Source: Paenibacillus sp.
Lineage (GTDB): Bacteria > Bacillota > Bacilli > Paenibacillales > YIM-B00363
Reading direction: 5' to 3'
NCBI GenBank assembly: GCA_031181325.1
Contig: JAPSKX010000011.1
Location: 1-54,152 of the forward strand
Length of the DNA stretch: 54,152 nt
Shown: positions 25,274 through 33,722 of the stretch, piece after piece
Layout: every line of letters begins with the position of its first letter
Position numbering within the stretch: the stretch's first letter is position 1
Made by a program: the position numbers and the translations under genes
The notes under the pieces: generated by a model
Seen by the model: only the letters and a program-made list of their open reading frames with translations
Database searches by the model: none
Told to the model about the DNA's origin: nothing

Positions 25274-25305
25274 AAGGCGGCGCAGTTTCGATTGCGCCGC
25301 TTTCT
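25274..25305 (+). terminator. Terminator of the propeller gene
   Basis: Stem AAGGCGGCGCA (25274-25284) / TGCGCCGCTTT (25293-25303), with one G-U pair and an 8-base loop, starts 5 bases after the stop codon. Confidence 0.7.
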
Positions 25306-25404
25306 CGCGTTCGGGAAGCGGGTTATCGATCCGGCGGGAAGGCAGAAAGATGGATCCGACAGCCGCGGCTTGCCCGTGTACAGGCACGAATAGGCGAACG
25401 CCCA

Positions 25405-25412
25405 CATACAAT
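25405..25412 (+). promoter_or_regulatory. Candidate sporulation (sigma-E/K-like) -10 element for sigK
   Basis: CATACAAT matches the sigma-E -10 consensus CATACAHT and lies 70 bases before the sigK start. The -35 side is weak: the best GAATAGG (25388-25394) is closer than the usual 13-15 bases. Family knowledge that sigK is under sigma-E and sigma-K control supports the assignment. Confidence 0.4.
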
Positions 25413-25481
25413 GTAGAGATGCGACGTCCCCGGCCTTCCGGCGAAGGACGGGGCGTGCAAAACTTCAGGGGGTGTTCGAAC

Positions 25482-26177
25482 GTGCCGGGTTTGTTCGCAA
25501 TGATTGCGGTATTTATCAAGCAGCTCATGCTCTTGGTGTCTTATGTCAAGAACAACGCGTTCCCGCAGCCGCTATCCGAAGCCGACGAGGCGAAGCATCT
25601 GAAGCTCATGGCCGAGGGGAATCAGGACTCCAGGAATATGTTGATCGAGCATAACCTGCGCTTGGTCGCCCATGTGGTGAAGAAGTTCGATAACGCCGGC
25701 GATCCCGAGGACCTCATTTCGATCGGGACGATCGGTTTGATTAAAGCCGTAGAGAGCTATTCCGCCGGCAAAGGGACGAAGCTCGCGACCTACGCCGCCC
25801 GCTGTATCGAGAACGAGATTCTCATGCATATGCGGTCGATGAAGAAACAGAAGAAGGACGTATCGCTTCACGACCCGATCGGCACGGACAAGGAAGGCAA
25901 CGAAATCTCCCTTATAGATATCCTGGGCACGGACCCGGATACGGTCGGCGAGCAGGTGGAGCTCGAGATCGAGAAGCGGAAAATTTACAAGCATCTCGAC
26001 GTATTGGACGAACGGGAGCAGGAGGTCATCAAGGCGCGGTTCGGTCTCGAGACCGGCGGCGACGAGCGGACGCAGCGGGAAATCGCGAAGGAGCTCGGCA
26101 TCAGCCGCTCCTATGTATCGCGCATCGAAAAGCGGGCGTTGATGAAGCTGTATCATGAGTTTTACAAGAAAAAGTGA
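25482..26177 (+). CDS. sigK: RNA polymerase sporulation sigma factor SigK, uninterrupted
   Basis: A 231-residue sigma-70-family factor closely matching SigK: the pro-region and [18 protein letters not shown], then [57 protein letters not shown] and the C-terminal [21 protein letters not shown] helix-turn-helix. It drives late mother-cell transcription (coat and cortex genes). The N-terminal pro-peptide, normally removed by SpoIVFB, is present. The start is probably the GTG at 25482 behind AGGGGGTG; an ATG six codons later is possible. The gene is continuous, with no prophage-like skin insertion as in Bacillus subtilis. A T-rich terminator follows. Confidence 0.95.
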   Translation: MPGLFAMIAVFIKQLMLLVSYVKNNAFPQPLSEADEAKHLKLMAEGNQDSRNMLIEHNLRLVAHVVKKFDNAGDPEDLISIGTIGLIKAVESYSAGKGTKLATYAARCIENEILMHMRSMKKQKKDVSLHDPIGTDKEGNEISLIDILGTDPDTVGEQVELEIEKRKIYKHLDVLDEREQEVIKARFGLETGGDERTQREIAKELGISRSYVSRIEKRALMKLYHEFYKKK

Positions 26178-26206
26178 AATAATAATTGGAAAGAGTAGTT
26201 GACAAG

Positions 26207-26237
26207 GCTGCCAGTAAAGAACTGGTGGCTTTTTTTT
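26207..26237 (+). terminator. Rho-independent terminator of sigK
   Basis: Stem GCTGCCAGT (26207-26215) / ACTGGTGGC (26221-26229), with one mismatch, is followed by eight Ts. Confidence 0.85.
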
Positions 26238-26555
26238 CGGGCAGAAAAGTTGAACATTTTGGCGATTGAATGAACTCCCTTAAGGCGCCGATAGGGATGT
26301 GTAATCAGCTTAAAACTCCTTAAGCAATAAATCACACTAAAAAACAATGATACAAAATAACCGAGGAGTATTTGAGCCCAACCGTTTTAAAAATAAGTAG
26401 AAATTAGAAAGGGAGAAAGACATAGGAAGAACCTCTGCCATCTCCGTCTCTGTAAACTTCCCACAAGGAAATCCGATATAGGCAAGATAAAACACCAGCC
26501 ATTAACTGATTTCCCAGACGCCTATGCATGTTGGGAGGGGCGTCCTCTTGCCTTA
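26238..26555. other. AT-rich gene-free spacer
   Basis: Between the sigK terminator and the DUF3231 gene end there is no supported gene. Two CTTAAG hexamers (about 26279 and 26319) form an inverted pair, and the composition is visibly AT-richer than the core. Nothing else was recognised. Confidence 0.5.
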
Positions 26556-27557
26556 CTACACATTCTGGATCATGCGTCGATTGGGCGCGAGCGGGGGCTG
26601 TTCTAACCATTGATGTTTTGTCATGAGATCAAACCACTCTTTCGTGACCATGAGGTTTCTTAGAATGATTTTTTCATACTGCGCAACGAGGTCTGCTCGC
26701 ATCGCGGATGCGAGGCCAGTCCCATGGTAGGCTTGCGATGCTTGCATTAAAAATCCGATGTGATACAGCATTAATTTGTCCGAGAAGGGAGATTCGGTGG
26801 ATGTCGTAATCTCAGTTTCCCACGATGTAGGAACAGGCAAATTATCGCCGCGCAAAATGTTGCCGAGCGCTTGAATTTGATCGTTGGACACTTCCTGCGT
26901 TGACATAAAAAATTTCCTCACGTCTTCCTGTTGCGCCACTTGGCTAAACGCAATGGAGAGCGTCTTCTCCAGTATTCTCTTTTTCATATTAAAGGAAAGG
27001 GCGATCATTTCGGTTGAGGATATAGGGCGCTTGTTCCAAAAGAAGCCATCTAAGAACTTTTGACCCCGCACGTATTCAGGGGTCTCCTCGGGATAGAAGT
27101 AAGGATCTCTTTGGTATAACCCTTTTTCCAGCAGCAATTCAATGGTTTTGTGGTACATCGTCTTCCCATCGTTGTCACAAGTGTCATAAAATTCTCTCAG
27201 ATCCTTTCGTACCGAAGCGGAAAGGGCCGTGGTATGCCCCAACATACCATGAAGAGTGATGATGTGCAGGTACTGTAAACAGAAGGAGTCTGAAAACAGT
27301 CTTTTAGCCCCAGGGAGTAAGTCGGATTCGTTAAACCCGATGGGGATTGGAAACCCTTCCTTCTCCAGAAACGTTGCGATTTGCTGTTTTTGTTTACCAT
27401 ATGTCTTTACCGCTTCATCAAACAGCGTTTTAATGTTTTCATCTTCTACAATACGAAACATGTATCGGTTCACAACATCGACAGCTGATCCGTGTACATA
27501 TTCCCCCCATAATGTCCCAATCTCAGTGGAAGTGAGTTTGAAAATCACTTTATCCAT
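26556..27557 (-). CDS. DUF3231 family protein
   Basis: A 333-residue protein made of two homologous alpha-helical halves, the DUF3231 architecture common in Bacillales. The N-half runs from LTSTEIGTLWGEYVHGSA to DLREFYD and the C-half from ISSTEMIALSFNMKKRILEKTLSIAFSQVAQQEDV to MVTKEWFDLMTKHQWLEQPP. These are ferritin-like helical bundles whose function is not established; some are linked to sporulation. GGGGAG lies 8 bases before the ATG at 27557. Base composition is clearly lower in GC than the flanking core genes, suggesting transfer. A decayed relative lies divergently just upstream. Confidence 0.85.
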   Translation of the reverse strand: MDKVIFKLTSTEIGTLWGEYVHGSAVDVVNRYMFRIVEDENIKTLFDEAVKTYGKQKQQIATFLEKEGFPIPIGFNESDLLPGAKRLFSDSFCLQYLHIITLHGMLGHTTALSASVRKDLREFYDTCDNDGKTMYHKTIELLLEKGLYQRDPYFYPEETPEYVRGQKFLDGFFWNKRPISSTEMIALSFNMKKRILEKTLSIAFSQVAQQEDVRKFFMSTQEVSNDQIQALGNILRGDNLPVPTSWETEITTSTESPFSDKLMLYHIGFLMQASQAYHGTGLASAMRADLVAQYEKIILRNLMVTKEWFDLMTKHQWLEQPPLAPNRRMIQNV

Positions 27558-27695
27558 AAAAAATCTCCCCAAACAAGTAATTTGTATTATGTTTTGGCAA
27601 ACCGTTTGATTTTATCCGCGTACATGCAAACAGCTTGGGATTCCACTATGAAAGTGGGTAGCACTACAGAAACTTACATATGAAGGGGATTTCGA

Positions 27696-28144
27696 ATGCA
27701 GAAAATGAAGGATCATAACATTCCGCTTGCATCGTCAGAGATTGCTCCGCTTTGGTCGGGGTATTTAGCAGATAGCATTGTTTAATCGCGTAATCCGGTA
27801 CTTCTGAAACTTCTTTACGCGCAACGGCGAGCAGCGATGCAGCTCTTGAACCGCTCGACGGATGTCTTGACCGCCCCAGGTTCCATATCCTGACACGGCA
27901 GAGTTCGTAAAGAAAGAAGGATGGCTGAACGGGTTTATCGGAGACGGAGACCCGTAAACGTCGCGGAAATCACCCGCCTTTGGCTGAATATATATACGAA
28001 CACGATTGGGAAGTCGCTGATGATCGGCTTCTCCCAAGTCGCTCGATCCGAGGAATTAAACAGGTATTTCGTACGATGCACCATGGCGTTCGTCGAAGGC
28101 GAGAAATTTCCCGCCCGCGGCGAACGTTTTTTGTGTTTTAATAT
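27696..28144 (+). pseudogene. Decayed DUF3231 gene
   Basis: Pieces of a second DUF3231 protein can be read in different frames. An N-terminus with its own AAGGGG ribosome site (27696-27785: SSEIAPLWSGYLADS, then stop) matches the family's first helix. LLNRSTDVLTAPG (about 27842-27885) matches the LLLEKGLY region of the intact copy. PYPDTAEFVKKEGWLNGFIGDG then continues one frame over into RPVNVAEITRLWLNIY and SLMIGFSQVARSEELNRYFVR (to about 28074). At least two frameshifts and a large internal deletion separate them. The tail to 28144 is unrelated. It faces away from the intact copy on the opposite strand. Confidence 0.75.
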
Positions 28145-28186
28145 TTTTATGGAAGAGGGAACTCAACGACGAAGGAGCTGGAACCG

Positions 28187-29017
28187 ATGACACTGCAACG
28201 AAACATCGCGGCGGAGATCGAAGCGACGATCGTGCCGGACAACGCGCTGGCGATCTGGGCGCTCGGCCAATGCGGGTATATTTTCAAAAGCTCGAAGTGC
28301 ACGGTGGGCATCGACTTGTATATTTCGAATTGGGTGGAAGAGCTCTCCGGGGGCAAGTGGTCGAGAATGTCGCCGCCGCCGGTCGCGCCGGAGGCGCTGC
28401 CGCCGCTCGACGCGGTGCTGTGCTCGCACCATCACGAGGACCACATGGACAAGAGGTCGCTGACCGCCCTTCGCATGAAGGACGGCACCCGCGTCGTGGC
28501 GCCGAGGGCGCATCTCGCGACGCTTCGCGAATGGGGCTTCGGCGACGATCGGCTCGTCGGCCTGAACCACGAAGAGACGGTACGCATCGCCGACGTCGAG
28601 ATCAAGGCGTTCGCGGCGATGCACGATACGTTCGAGCAGGACGAGGACGGCAATCATTTCTTCCTCGGCTATGTGCTGCGGTTCGGCGACATCGCCGTGT
28701 ATCATGCGGGCGACACGATCGGCTTCCCGGAGCTTCCCCGTTGGCTGGCCCCCGAGCGGGTCGATGCGGCGTTCCTGCCGATCAACGGCAGAGATTACAA
28801 GCGGACCGCGTCGGGCATCGTCGGCAATATGAACTACCGGGAGGCGGCCGATCTCGCCAGCGACATCGGCGCGCGAATGGCGTTCCCGATGCATTACGGG
28901 GTGTTCCGCCACAACGACGAAAACCCGGCGTATTTCGCGGATTACGTCTATCAAGCGTACCCAGAGCTGCCGTTCCACCTGATGCGGCTCGGCGAACGGT
29001 TCGTCTATTGGAAGTGA
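28187..29017 (+). CDS. UlaG-like metallo-beta-lactamase-fold hydrolase
   Basis: A 276-residue MBL-fold protein with the zinc motif SHHHEDHMD (HxHxDH), a later AMHDTF His, VYHAGDT with its Asp and a C-terminal PMHYGVF His. The overall pattern is that of L-ascorbate-6-phosphate lactonase UlaG and relatives that open sugar lactones. GAAGGAGC precedes the ATG. It is the first functional gene of the second carbohydrate locus, 79 bases upstream of the response regulator on the same strand, though a separate -10 element lies in that gap. Lactone substrate unknown. Confidence 0.85.
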   Translation: MTLQRNIAAEIEATIVPDNALAIWALGQCGYIFKSSKCTVGIDLYISNWVEELSGGKWSRMSPPPVAPEALPPLDAVLCSHHHEDHMDKRSLTALRMKDGTRVVAPRAHLATLREWGFGDDRLVGLNHEETVRIADVEIKAFAAMHDTFEQDEDGNHFFLGYVLRFGDIAVYHAGDTIGFPELPRWLAPERVDAAFLPINGRDYKRTASGIVGNMNYREAADLASDIGARMAFPMHYGVFRHNDENPAYFADYVYQAYPELPFHLMRLGERFVYWK

Positions 29018-29050
29018 AATCGTACCGCCTAACCCGCCATTGTGATAATA

Positions 29051-29056
29051 TATAAT
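29051..29056 (+). promoter_or_regulatory. -10 element before the second YesN gene
   Basis: TATAAT lies 41 bases before the start of the response-regulator gene in a locally AT-rich stretch. No good -35 is seen at 16-18 bases. Confidence 0.35.
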
Positions 29057-29096
29057 ACACTACAACAACGAACGGTAATGAAAGGGGTGGGGAGGC

Positions 29097-30716
29097 GTGT
29101 TTCGAGTCATGATCGTCGAAGACGAGCTGCTGGTTCGTCTCGGACTGAAAAATTCCGTAAACTGGGGCAAGTTCGACATGGAGGTCGTCGCCGACTTCCC
29201 CGACGGTCAAGCGGCCTGGGAATATTACGTTCGGGAGAAGCCGGACGTCGTCATTACCGACATTCGGATGCCGAAGATGGACGGCATGGAGCTGATCGCG
29301 AACGTGCGCAAGCAGGACAAGAGCACGCGTCTCGTCGTGTTGTCGTGTCTCGAAGAATTCGAAATGGCGCGCAAGGCGATGCAGCTCGGCGTCTCCGGCT
29401 ACATTCTGAAGCTGACGATGACCGAGGACGAAATCGAGACGGTGCTCGAAGGCATTCGCGGGGAGCTGCTCGAGCAAGGGGGACGCGTCCGGCAGGACGG
29501 CGGGCCGCTCGCGCCGCATAACATGGATCTGATGAAGGAGAAGATGCTGAAGGACTTTCTGTTCTACAACATCTTCTCCGCGGACGAATTCGAAGCGTTC
29601 GCGGTGCAGCACGGCCTCCGGCTCTCTCCCGTCCGACTGGTCGCCTGCCTCATGGAGGTCGATCGGTACCCGCGGCTGAAGGAGAAGTTCCGCGACGAAC
29701 ACGGCCATCTGATCAAGATGACGCTGCTCAACATCTTGAACGAGATCGTCACCGTGCATAAGCGAGGCGAGGCGTTCCATATCGACGAGACGCGGTATTT
29801 GCTGCTCTTCCCGTTCGAGGATCTGCATTCGGAGCGGGCGATCGCTCAGGAGATCCGCGTCATCCTGCATCATGTGCAGGAGGTGATCCGCACATATTTC
29901 AACGGCTCCGTCTCCTTCGGCATCGGCGGTATGCAGAGCGGCTTCAAGTCGCTGCCGAAGCTGTACGCCGAAGCGTCTCGGGCGCTCGACCGCAAGTTTC
30001 TAGCCGGCCCGGGCCAGCTGCACGAGGCAGGTCAATCAGCCGACGCGACGCCGGCGCGCGAAGCGCTGCGGGCGATCCGGCATGCGCCGGAGATCCGAAC
30101 GCTGCTCTCGCCCATGAAGCAGAAGGAGTACGATCATTTCCTCGATGCGTTCGAGGGCGCGCTGACGGAGGATCGCAAGTCGATCGAAATACTGCTGTTC
30201 CAATTCGTCCAGTGGGTCGGCACGAACGTCTACAACGACAATCAGAACGAGCTGACGCTGCTCGTCTCGGTCACCGACAAGCTGGAAAACAGCGACAACC
30301 TTCCCGACATGCTCGAGCAGACGCTGCACTTCCTGACGGACATCGCGAACGAGGCGCGCCATCAGCTGCAGATGAGCGGCGAAATTACGAAGGCCATTCA
30401 ATACATTAAACAGCATTACACCGAAAATATATCCTTGCAATCCGTCGCCGACCACGTGAACCTCAGCCTTAGCTATCTAAGCAATCTGTTCAAGAAAGAG
30501 CTGCGGATTTCGTTCGTAGATTACTTGAACCGCTACCGGATCGAACGGGCGAAGGAGCTGCTCGTCGGCACGCAGATGAAGTCGTACGATATCGCGGTGC
30601 AGGTCGGCTTCTCGCCGGAATACACGTATTTCAGCAAAGTGTTTAAGAAGGTGACGGGGCTCAACCCGAACGAATACCGCAGGCGATGGGTATCCGGGGA
30701 GCGCGAGGACGCATGA
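29097..30716 (+). CDS. YesN-type response regulator with AraC DNA-binding domain
   Basis: A 539-residue regulator. Receiver motifs are VEDE at the N-terminus, phospho-acceptor Asp55 in VITDIRMPKMDG and Lys105 in YILKLTM. The variable middle carries a helical segment (residues about 150-420). The C-terminal AraC domain shows LQSVADHVNLSLSYLSNLFK and YDIAVQVGFSPEYTYFSKVFKKVTG. The start is GTG at 29097 behind AAAGGGGTGGGGAGG. The stop overlaps the kinase start (ATGA). It is the likely ligand of the 21-bp-spaced TTCAA sites found before the permease and glycosidase genes. Confidence 0.92.
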   Translation: MFRVMIVEDELLVRLGLKNSVNWGKFDMEVVADFPDGQAAWEYYVREKPDVVITDIRMPKMDGMELIANVRKQDKSTRLVVLSCLEEFEMARKAMQLGVSGYILKLTMTEDEIETVLEGIRGELLEQGGRVRQDGGPLAPHNMDLMKEKMLKDFLFYNIFSADEFEAFAVQHGLRLSPVRLVACLMEVDRYPRLKEKFRDEHGHLIKMTLLNILNEIVTVHKRGEAFHIDETRYLLLFPFEDLHSERAIAQEIRVILHHVQEVIRTYFNGSVSFGIGGMQSGFKSLPKLYAEASRALDRKFLAGPGQLHEAGQSADATPAREALRAIRHAPEIRTLLSPMKQKEYDHFLDAFEGALTEDRKSIEILLFQFVQWVGTNVYNDNQNELTLLVSVTDKLENSDNLPDMLEQTLHFLTDIANEARHQLQMSGEITKAIQYIKQHYTENISLQSVADHVNLSLSYLSNLFKKELRISFVDYLNRYRIERAKELLVGTQMKSYDIAVQVGFSPEYTYFSKVFKKVTGLNPNEYRRRWVSGEREDA

Positions 30717-32524
30717 AGCCGCTGCGCTGGTTCCGAAGTCTCCGAACGCAGCTCATTCTTATCTTCATGGCGATCTCCGTCGTCGTGTTGTCGGGCGCGT
30801 CCTACTATTTCTACGCGTTCATGCTCGGCATGGTGAAGGATCAGAACGAACGGTTCTTGTTCCAACAGTTCCAGCAGCTCGATCACAACATCCACGCCCT
30901 TATTACCGACGTAGACCGTCTGCAGAAGCTGTTTCTGCAGGACGACGGCATGCAGGAGCTGCTGCTCAACCTCACCGAGAAGAGCGAGCTGGAATTTCTC
31001 AATTACAAGAACATGATGCATGACCATATCACGAAGTTTATCGACAACTACAGCTATATCCATTCGATCTACGTCACGGCCGAAAACCAAGGCGCGGTCG
31101 GCGGCAGCGGCGGCACGACGCTCGTGCATTCGGTCGAAGAATGGAGGAAGAGCTTCTTCGAATCGGGGGCGTATCGCCGCTCCTTGGAGCGCTACCCGGG
31201 CATCGTCGTCGAGGGCCATATGACGAAGTCGTATTTCAACCCGTACATGACCGCGGAAAACGACGGCTCCCTCGTCAGCATCATGCGCGGAACGCGGGCG
31301 ATCTACGATCCGCGCATCAGCGCGACGCTCATTTTCAACATCGACGAACGGTACTTGGCCTCGATTTATTCGGCGTCCCTCGACGCGGACGACGGCGAGA
31401 TGTTCATCGCGGACGCGGACGGCGTCGTATTGTCCGCCAGCCGGCCCGAGCGCATCGGCTCCCGCAGCCCGTACATGCCGGAGGACGACGCCGCGGCGCC
31501 GAACTACGGCAGCCACGACGTATACAGCGGCGACCAACGGGTGCAGATCGTCTATTACAAGCTGCAGGATACGGGCTGGTATATGATGAAGGAAATTCCG
31601 TTGGACGTGTATTCCGAGCAAATTTACGCCGTACAGCGCATGATCGTGCTCGTCTTCCTGCTGAGTCTCCTCGTCATCTTGATCGTATCGTATTTTTGGT
31701 TGAACAAGATGATTCGACCGCTGCGGCTTCTCGCCGGCAAGATGAAAGACATGAGCCGCGGGGAGCTCGGCGTCACGTTCCGGGAGGTGCCGAACAACGA
31801 ATTCGGCACGGTCATCCGCAGGTTCAACGAGATGTCGATCAGCATCGTCGAGCTGATCGCGAAGAACAACGCGATGCAGGAGCAGAAGCGGGAGTTGGAG
31901 ATCGAGGCGCTGCAATATCAAATCAACCCGCACTTCCTCTACAACACGCTGAACAGCATCCGATGGATGGCGTCGATCATTAAGGCGGATAACATCGTCG
32001 GCACGATCGTGGCGCTCGGCAACATCTTGCGGCCCGTCTTCTCCAGCAAAGACCCGATGTGTTCGCTGCGGGACGAGCTAAGCTACCTCGAGCACTACAT
32101 TAAAATCATCAATATGCGATTCAACAACAACGTTCGGTTCGATATCGAAGTCAGCGAGCCGGACTTGCAATGCCGGGTGCCTCGGTTCATCCTGCAGCCG
32201 CTCGTGGAAAACTCGATCGCCTCGGGCCGCCAAGTCGAGGATCACGTCATTCAGATCGTCATCCGGGCGGAGTCGAAGGACGGGGAGTTCGTCATCCGCG
32301 TGGCCGACTCCGGCATCGGGCTCGAGCCGGAGCGCATGGAGGCGCTGAATCGGCGGCTCGCGGCCGGCGAGTCGCACGAATCGTCCGGCGGGGGCAGCGG
32401 CATCGGACTCAGCAACGTCAATAAGCGGATTCGGTTGTACTACGGGCCGCAGTACGGCTTGCATTTCGAGGCGAAGGACAAGGGAGCGGAGGTCGTCGTT
32501 CGCCTGCCGGCGTCCCGAACCTGA
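30713..32524 (+). CDS. YesM-type membrane sensor histidine kinase
   Basis: A 603-residue kinase. Transmembrane helices near residues 13-33 and 305-330 flank an extracellular sensor domain (Cache-like), followed by HAMP (LNKMIRPLRLLAGKMKDMSRG). The kinase core has QINPHFLYNTLNSIRWM with the phospho-acceptor His, a G1 box DSGIGL and a GIGLSNVNKRIRLYYG box. Oddly, the N-box reads ENSIASGRQ, where the family usually has ENAIxHG, so the His is replaced by Ser. Gene order here is regulator then kinase, the reverse of the first locus. A terminator follows. Confidence 0.92.
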   Translation: MKPLRWFRSLRTQLILIFMAISVVVLSGASYYFYAFMLGMVKDQNERFLFQQFQQLDHNIHALITDVDRLQKLFLQDDGMQELLLNLTEKSELEFLNYKNMMHDHITKFIDNYSYIHSIYVTAENQGAVGGSGGTTLVHSVEEWRKSFFESGAYRRSLERYPGIVVEGHMTKSYFNPYMTAENDGSLVSIMRGTRAIYDPRISATLIFNIDERYLASIYSASLDADDGEMFIADADGVVLSASRPERIGSRSPYMPEDDAAAPNYGSHDVYSGDQRVQIVYYKLQDTGWYMMKEIPLDVYSEQIYAVQRMIVLVFLLSLLVILIVSYFWLNKMIRPLRLLAGKMKDMSRGELGVTFREVPNNEFGTVIRRFNEMSISIVELIAKNNAMQEQKRELEIEALQYQINPHFLYNTLNSIRWMASIIKADNIVGTIVALGNILRPVFSSKDPMCSLRDELSYLEHYIKIINMRFNNNVRFDIEVSEPDLQCRVPRFILQPLVENSIASGRQVEDHVIQIVIRAESKDGEFVIRVADSGIGLEPERMEALNRRLAAGESHESSGGGSGIGLSNVNKRIRLYYGPQYGLHFEAKDKGAEVVVRLPASRT

Positions 32525-32548
32525 CAATAAATCGTTCAAGTTTTCGAT

Positions 32549-32573
32549 GGGCAGCGCGAGCGCTGTCCTTTTT
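32549..32573 (+). terminator. Terminator after the two-component genes
   Basis: Stem GGGCAGCG (32549-32556) / CGCTGTCC (32561-32568), with one G-U pair and loop CGAG, is followed by five Ts. It separates the sensor-regulator unit from the transporter unit, so the latter needs its own promoter. Confidence 0.75.
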
Positions 32574-32596
32574 CGTTGGCTCGCCGCCCCGTTTCC

Positions 32597-32704
32597 GTTC
32601 AAGCGAATCGTAAAATCGTTCAATCGCTCCGCGGACGAGACGCGCAAATTTTCAATAGAGTCGAAAGATCCTTCATTCGAAAGCGGCTTCATGCCCGGTA
32701 TGAT
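32597..32704 (+). promoter_or_regulatory. Permease-operon promoter with four TTCAA half-sites
   Basis: TTCAA-type half-sites begin at 32598, 32619, 32651 and 32672 (the last TTCAT). Both pairs have a 21-base period. The -10 is TATGAT (32699-32704), with TTCGAA at 32676-32681 seventeen bases upstream as a poor -35. The two near sites lie 48 and 27 bases before the -10 box, exactly as in the promoter before the glycosidase gene. An additional TTCAA at 32535 lies 63 bases (3 x 21) further upstream. Interpreted as YesN-type operators activating the promoter. Confidence 0.6.
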
Positions 32705-32753
32705 GGAGTCAGTGGAGAACAGAGAGACAGACTGCGAGAAAGGGAGAAGAGCG

Positions 32754-33698
32754 ATGGAAATGACTTACGCAACTACGAAAGAAACAAAGACGGCAAAAAA
32801 ATCTAAGCTCTTCCGCAAAGACGGGATCAAGCTGTTATTGATGGCGCTGCCGTTCGTGGCGATCGCCTTCGCCTTCAGCTACGTCCCCTTGTTCGGATGG
32901 ATTTACGCCTTCTTCGATTACAAACCGGGCATTCCGCTTTCGAGGTCCGAATTCATCGGGTTGGAAAACTTCGCGGCGATGTTCACCGACACCCGCATGG
33001 GTCCCGTTCTGATCAATACGCTCGCGCTTAGCCTTCTGTCCATCGCGACGGCGCCGATACCGATGCTGTTCGCGATCATGGTGTCCGAGGTGAAGAGCGA
33101 ATGGTTCAAGCGCATCGTGCAGACGACTTCGACGCTGCCGCACTATATCAGCTGGATTATCGTGTACTCGCTCGCGTTCAGCATGTTCAGCACCGAAGGA
33201 GCCGTCAATTCGATTCTATTCAAGCTAGGCCTGTCCGACACGCCCGTGAACGTGCTGGGCAATTACGAGCGCGTGTGGACGGTGCAGACGCTGCTCCTGC
33301 TCTGGAAGGGCATCGGCTGGAGCGCCATCATCTACTTGGCCGCGATCGTCAGCATCGACAGCGAGCAATACGATGCCGCTAGAGTCGACGGGGCGGGCCG
33401 GCTGCGCACGATCTGGCATATTACGCTGCCGAGCATCATGCCGACGTTCATCGTGCTGCTGCTGCTGTCGATCAGCAATCTGCTCTCCGCAGGGTTCGAG
33501 CAATATCTCGTGTTCAGCAACGTCATGGTCGCCGACCGCATCGAGGTGTTGGATTTGTACGTGTATCGTCTCGGTCTCGTCACGGGGGATTATTCGTACT
33601 CCACCGCCGTCGGCATCTTCAAGTCCGTGATCTCGATCATCCTGTTGTTCAGCGTCAACTTCATGTCCAAAAAAATACGCGGCCAGGGCATCGTATAA
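32754..33698 (+). CDS. ABC sugar transporter permease, LplB-type
   Basis: A 314-residue membrane protein. After a polar N-terminal 25 residues come about six membrane helices (LLLMALPFVAIAFAFSYVPLF first), with the EAA loop DAARVDGAGRLRTIWHITLP before the fifth; the usual first Glu is Asp. The start at 32754 follows AAAGGGAG; the frame extends further up but crosses the promoter. It is the first gene of the second transporter operon and pairs with the permease 24 bases downstream. Confidence 0.92.
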   Translation: MEMTYATTKETKTAKKSKLFRKDGIKLLLMALPFVAIAFAFSYVPLFGWIYAFFDYKPGIPLSRSEFIGLENFAAMFTDTRMGPVLINTLALSLLSIATAPIPMLFAIMVSEVKSEWFKRIVQTTSTLPHYISWIIVYSLAFSMFSTEGAVNSILFKLGLSDTPVNVLGNYERVWTVQTLLLLWKGIGWSAIIYLAAIVSIDSEQYDAARVDGAGRLRTIWHITLPSIMPTFIVLLLLSISNLLSAGFEQYLVFSNVMVADRIEVLDLYVYRLGLVTGDYSYSTAVGIFKSVISIILLFSVNFMSKKIRGQGIV

Positions 33699-33722
33699 GC
33701 AACTGGGGAAAGGAGCCATGCC

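Noticed and set aside
27765..28037. Minus-strand 90-codon frame within the AT-rich patch
   Set aside because: It runs opposite the readable DUF3231 pseudogene and shows no ribosome site or similarity.
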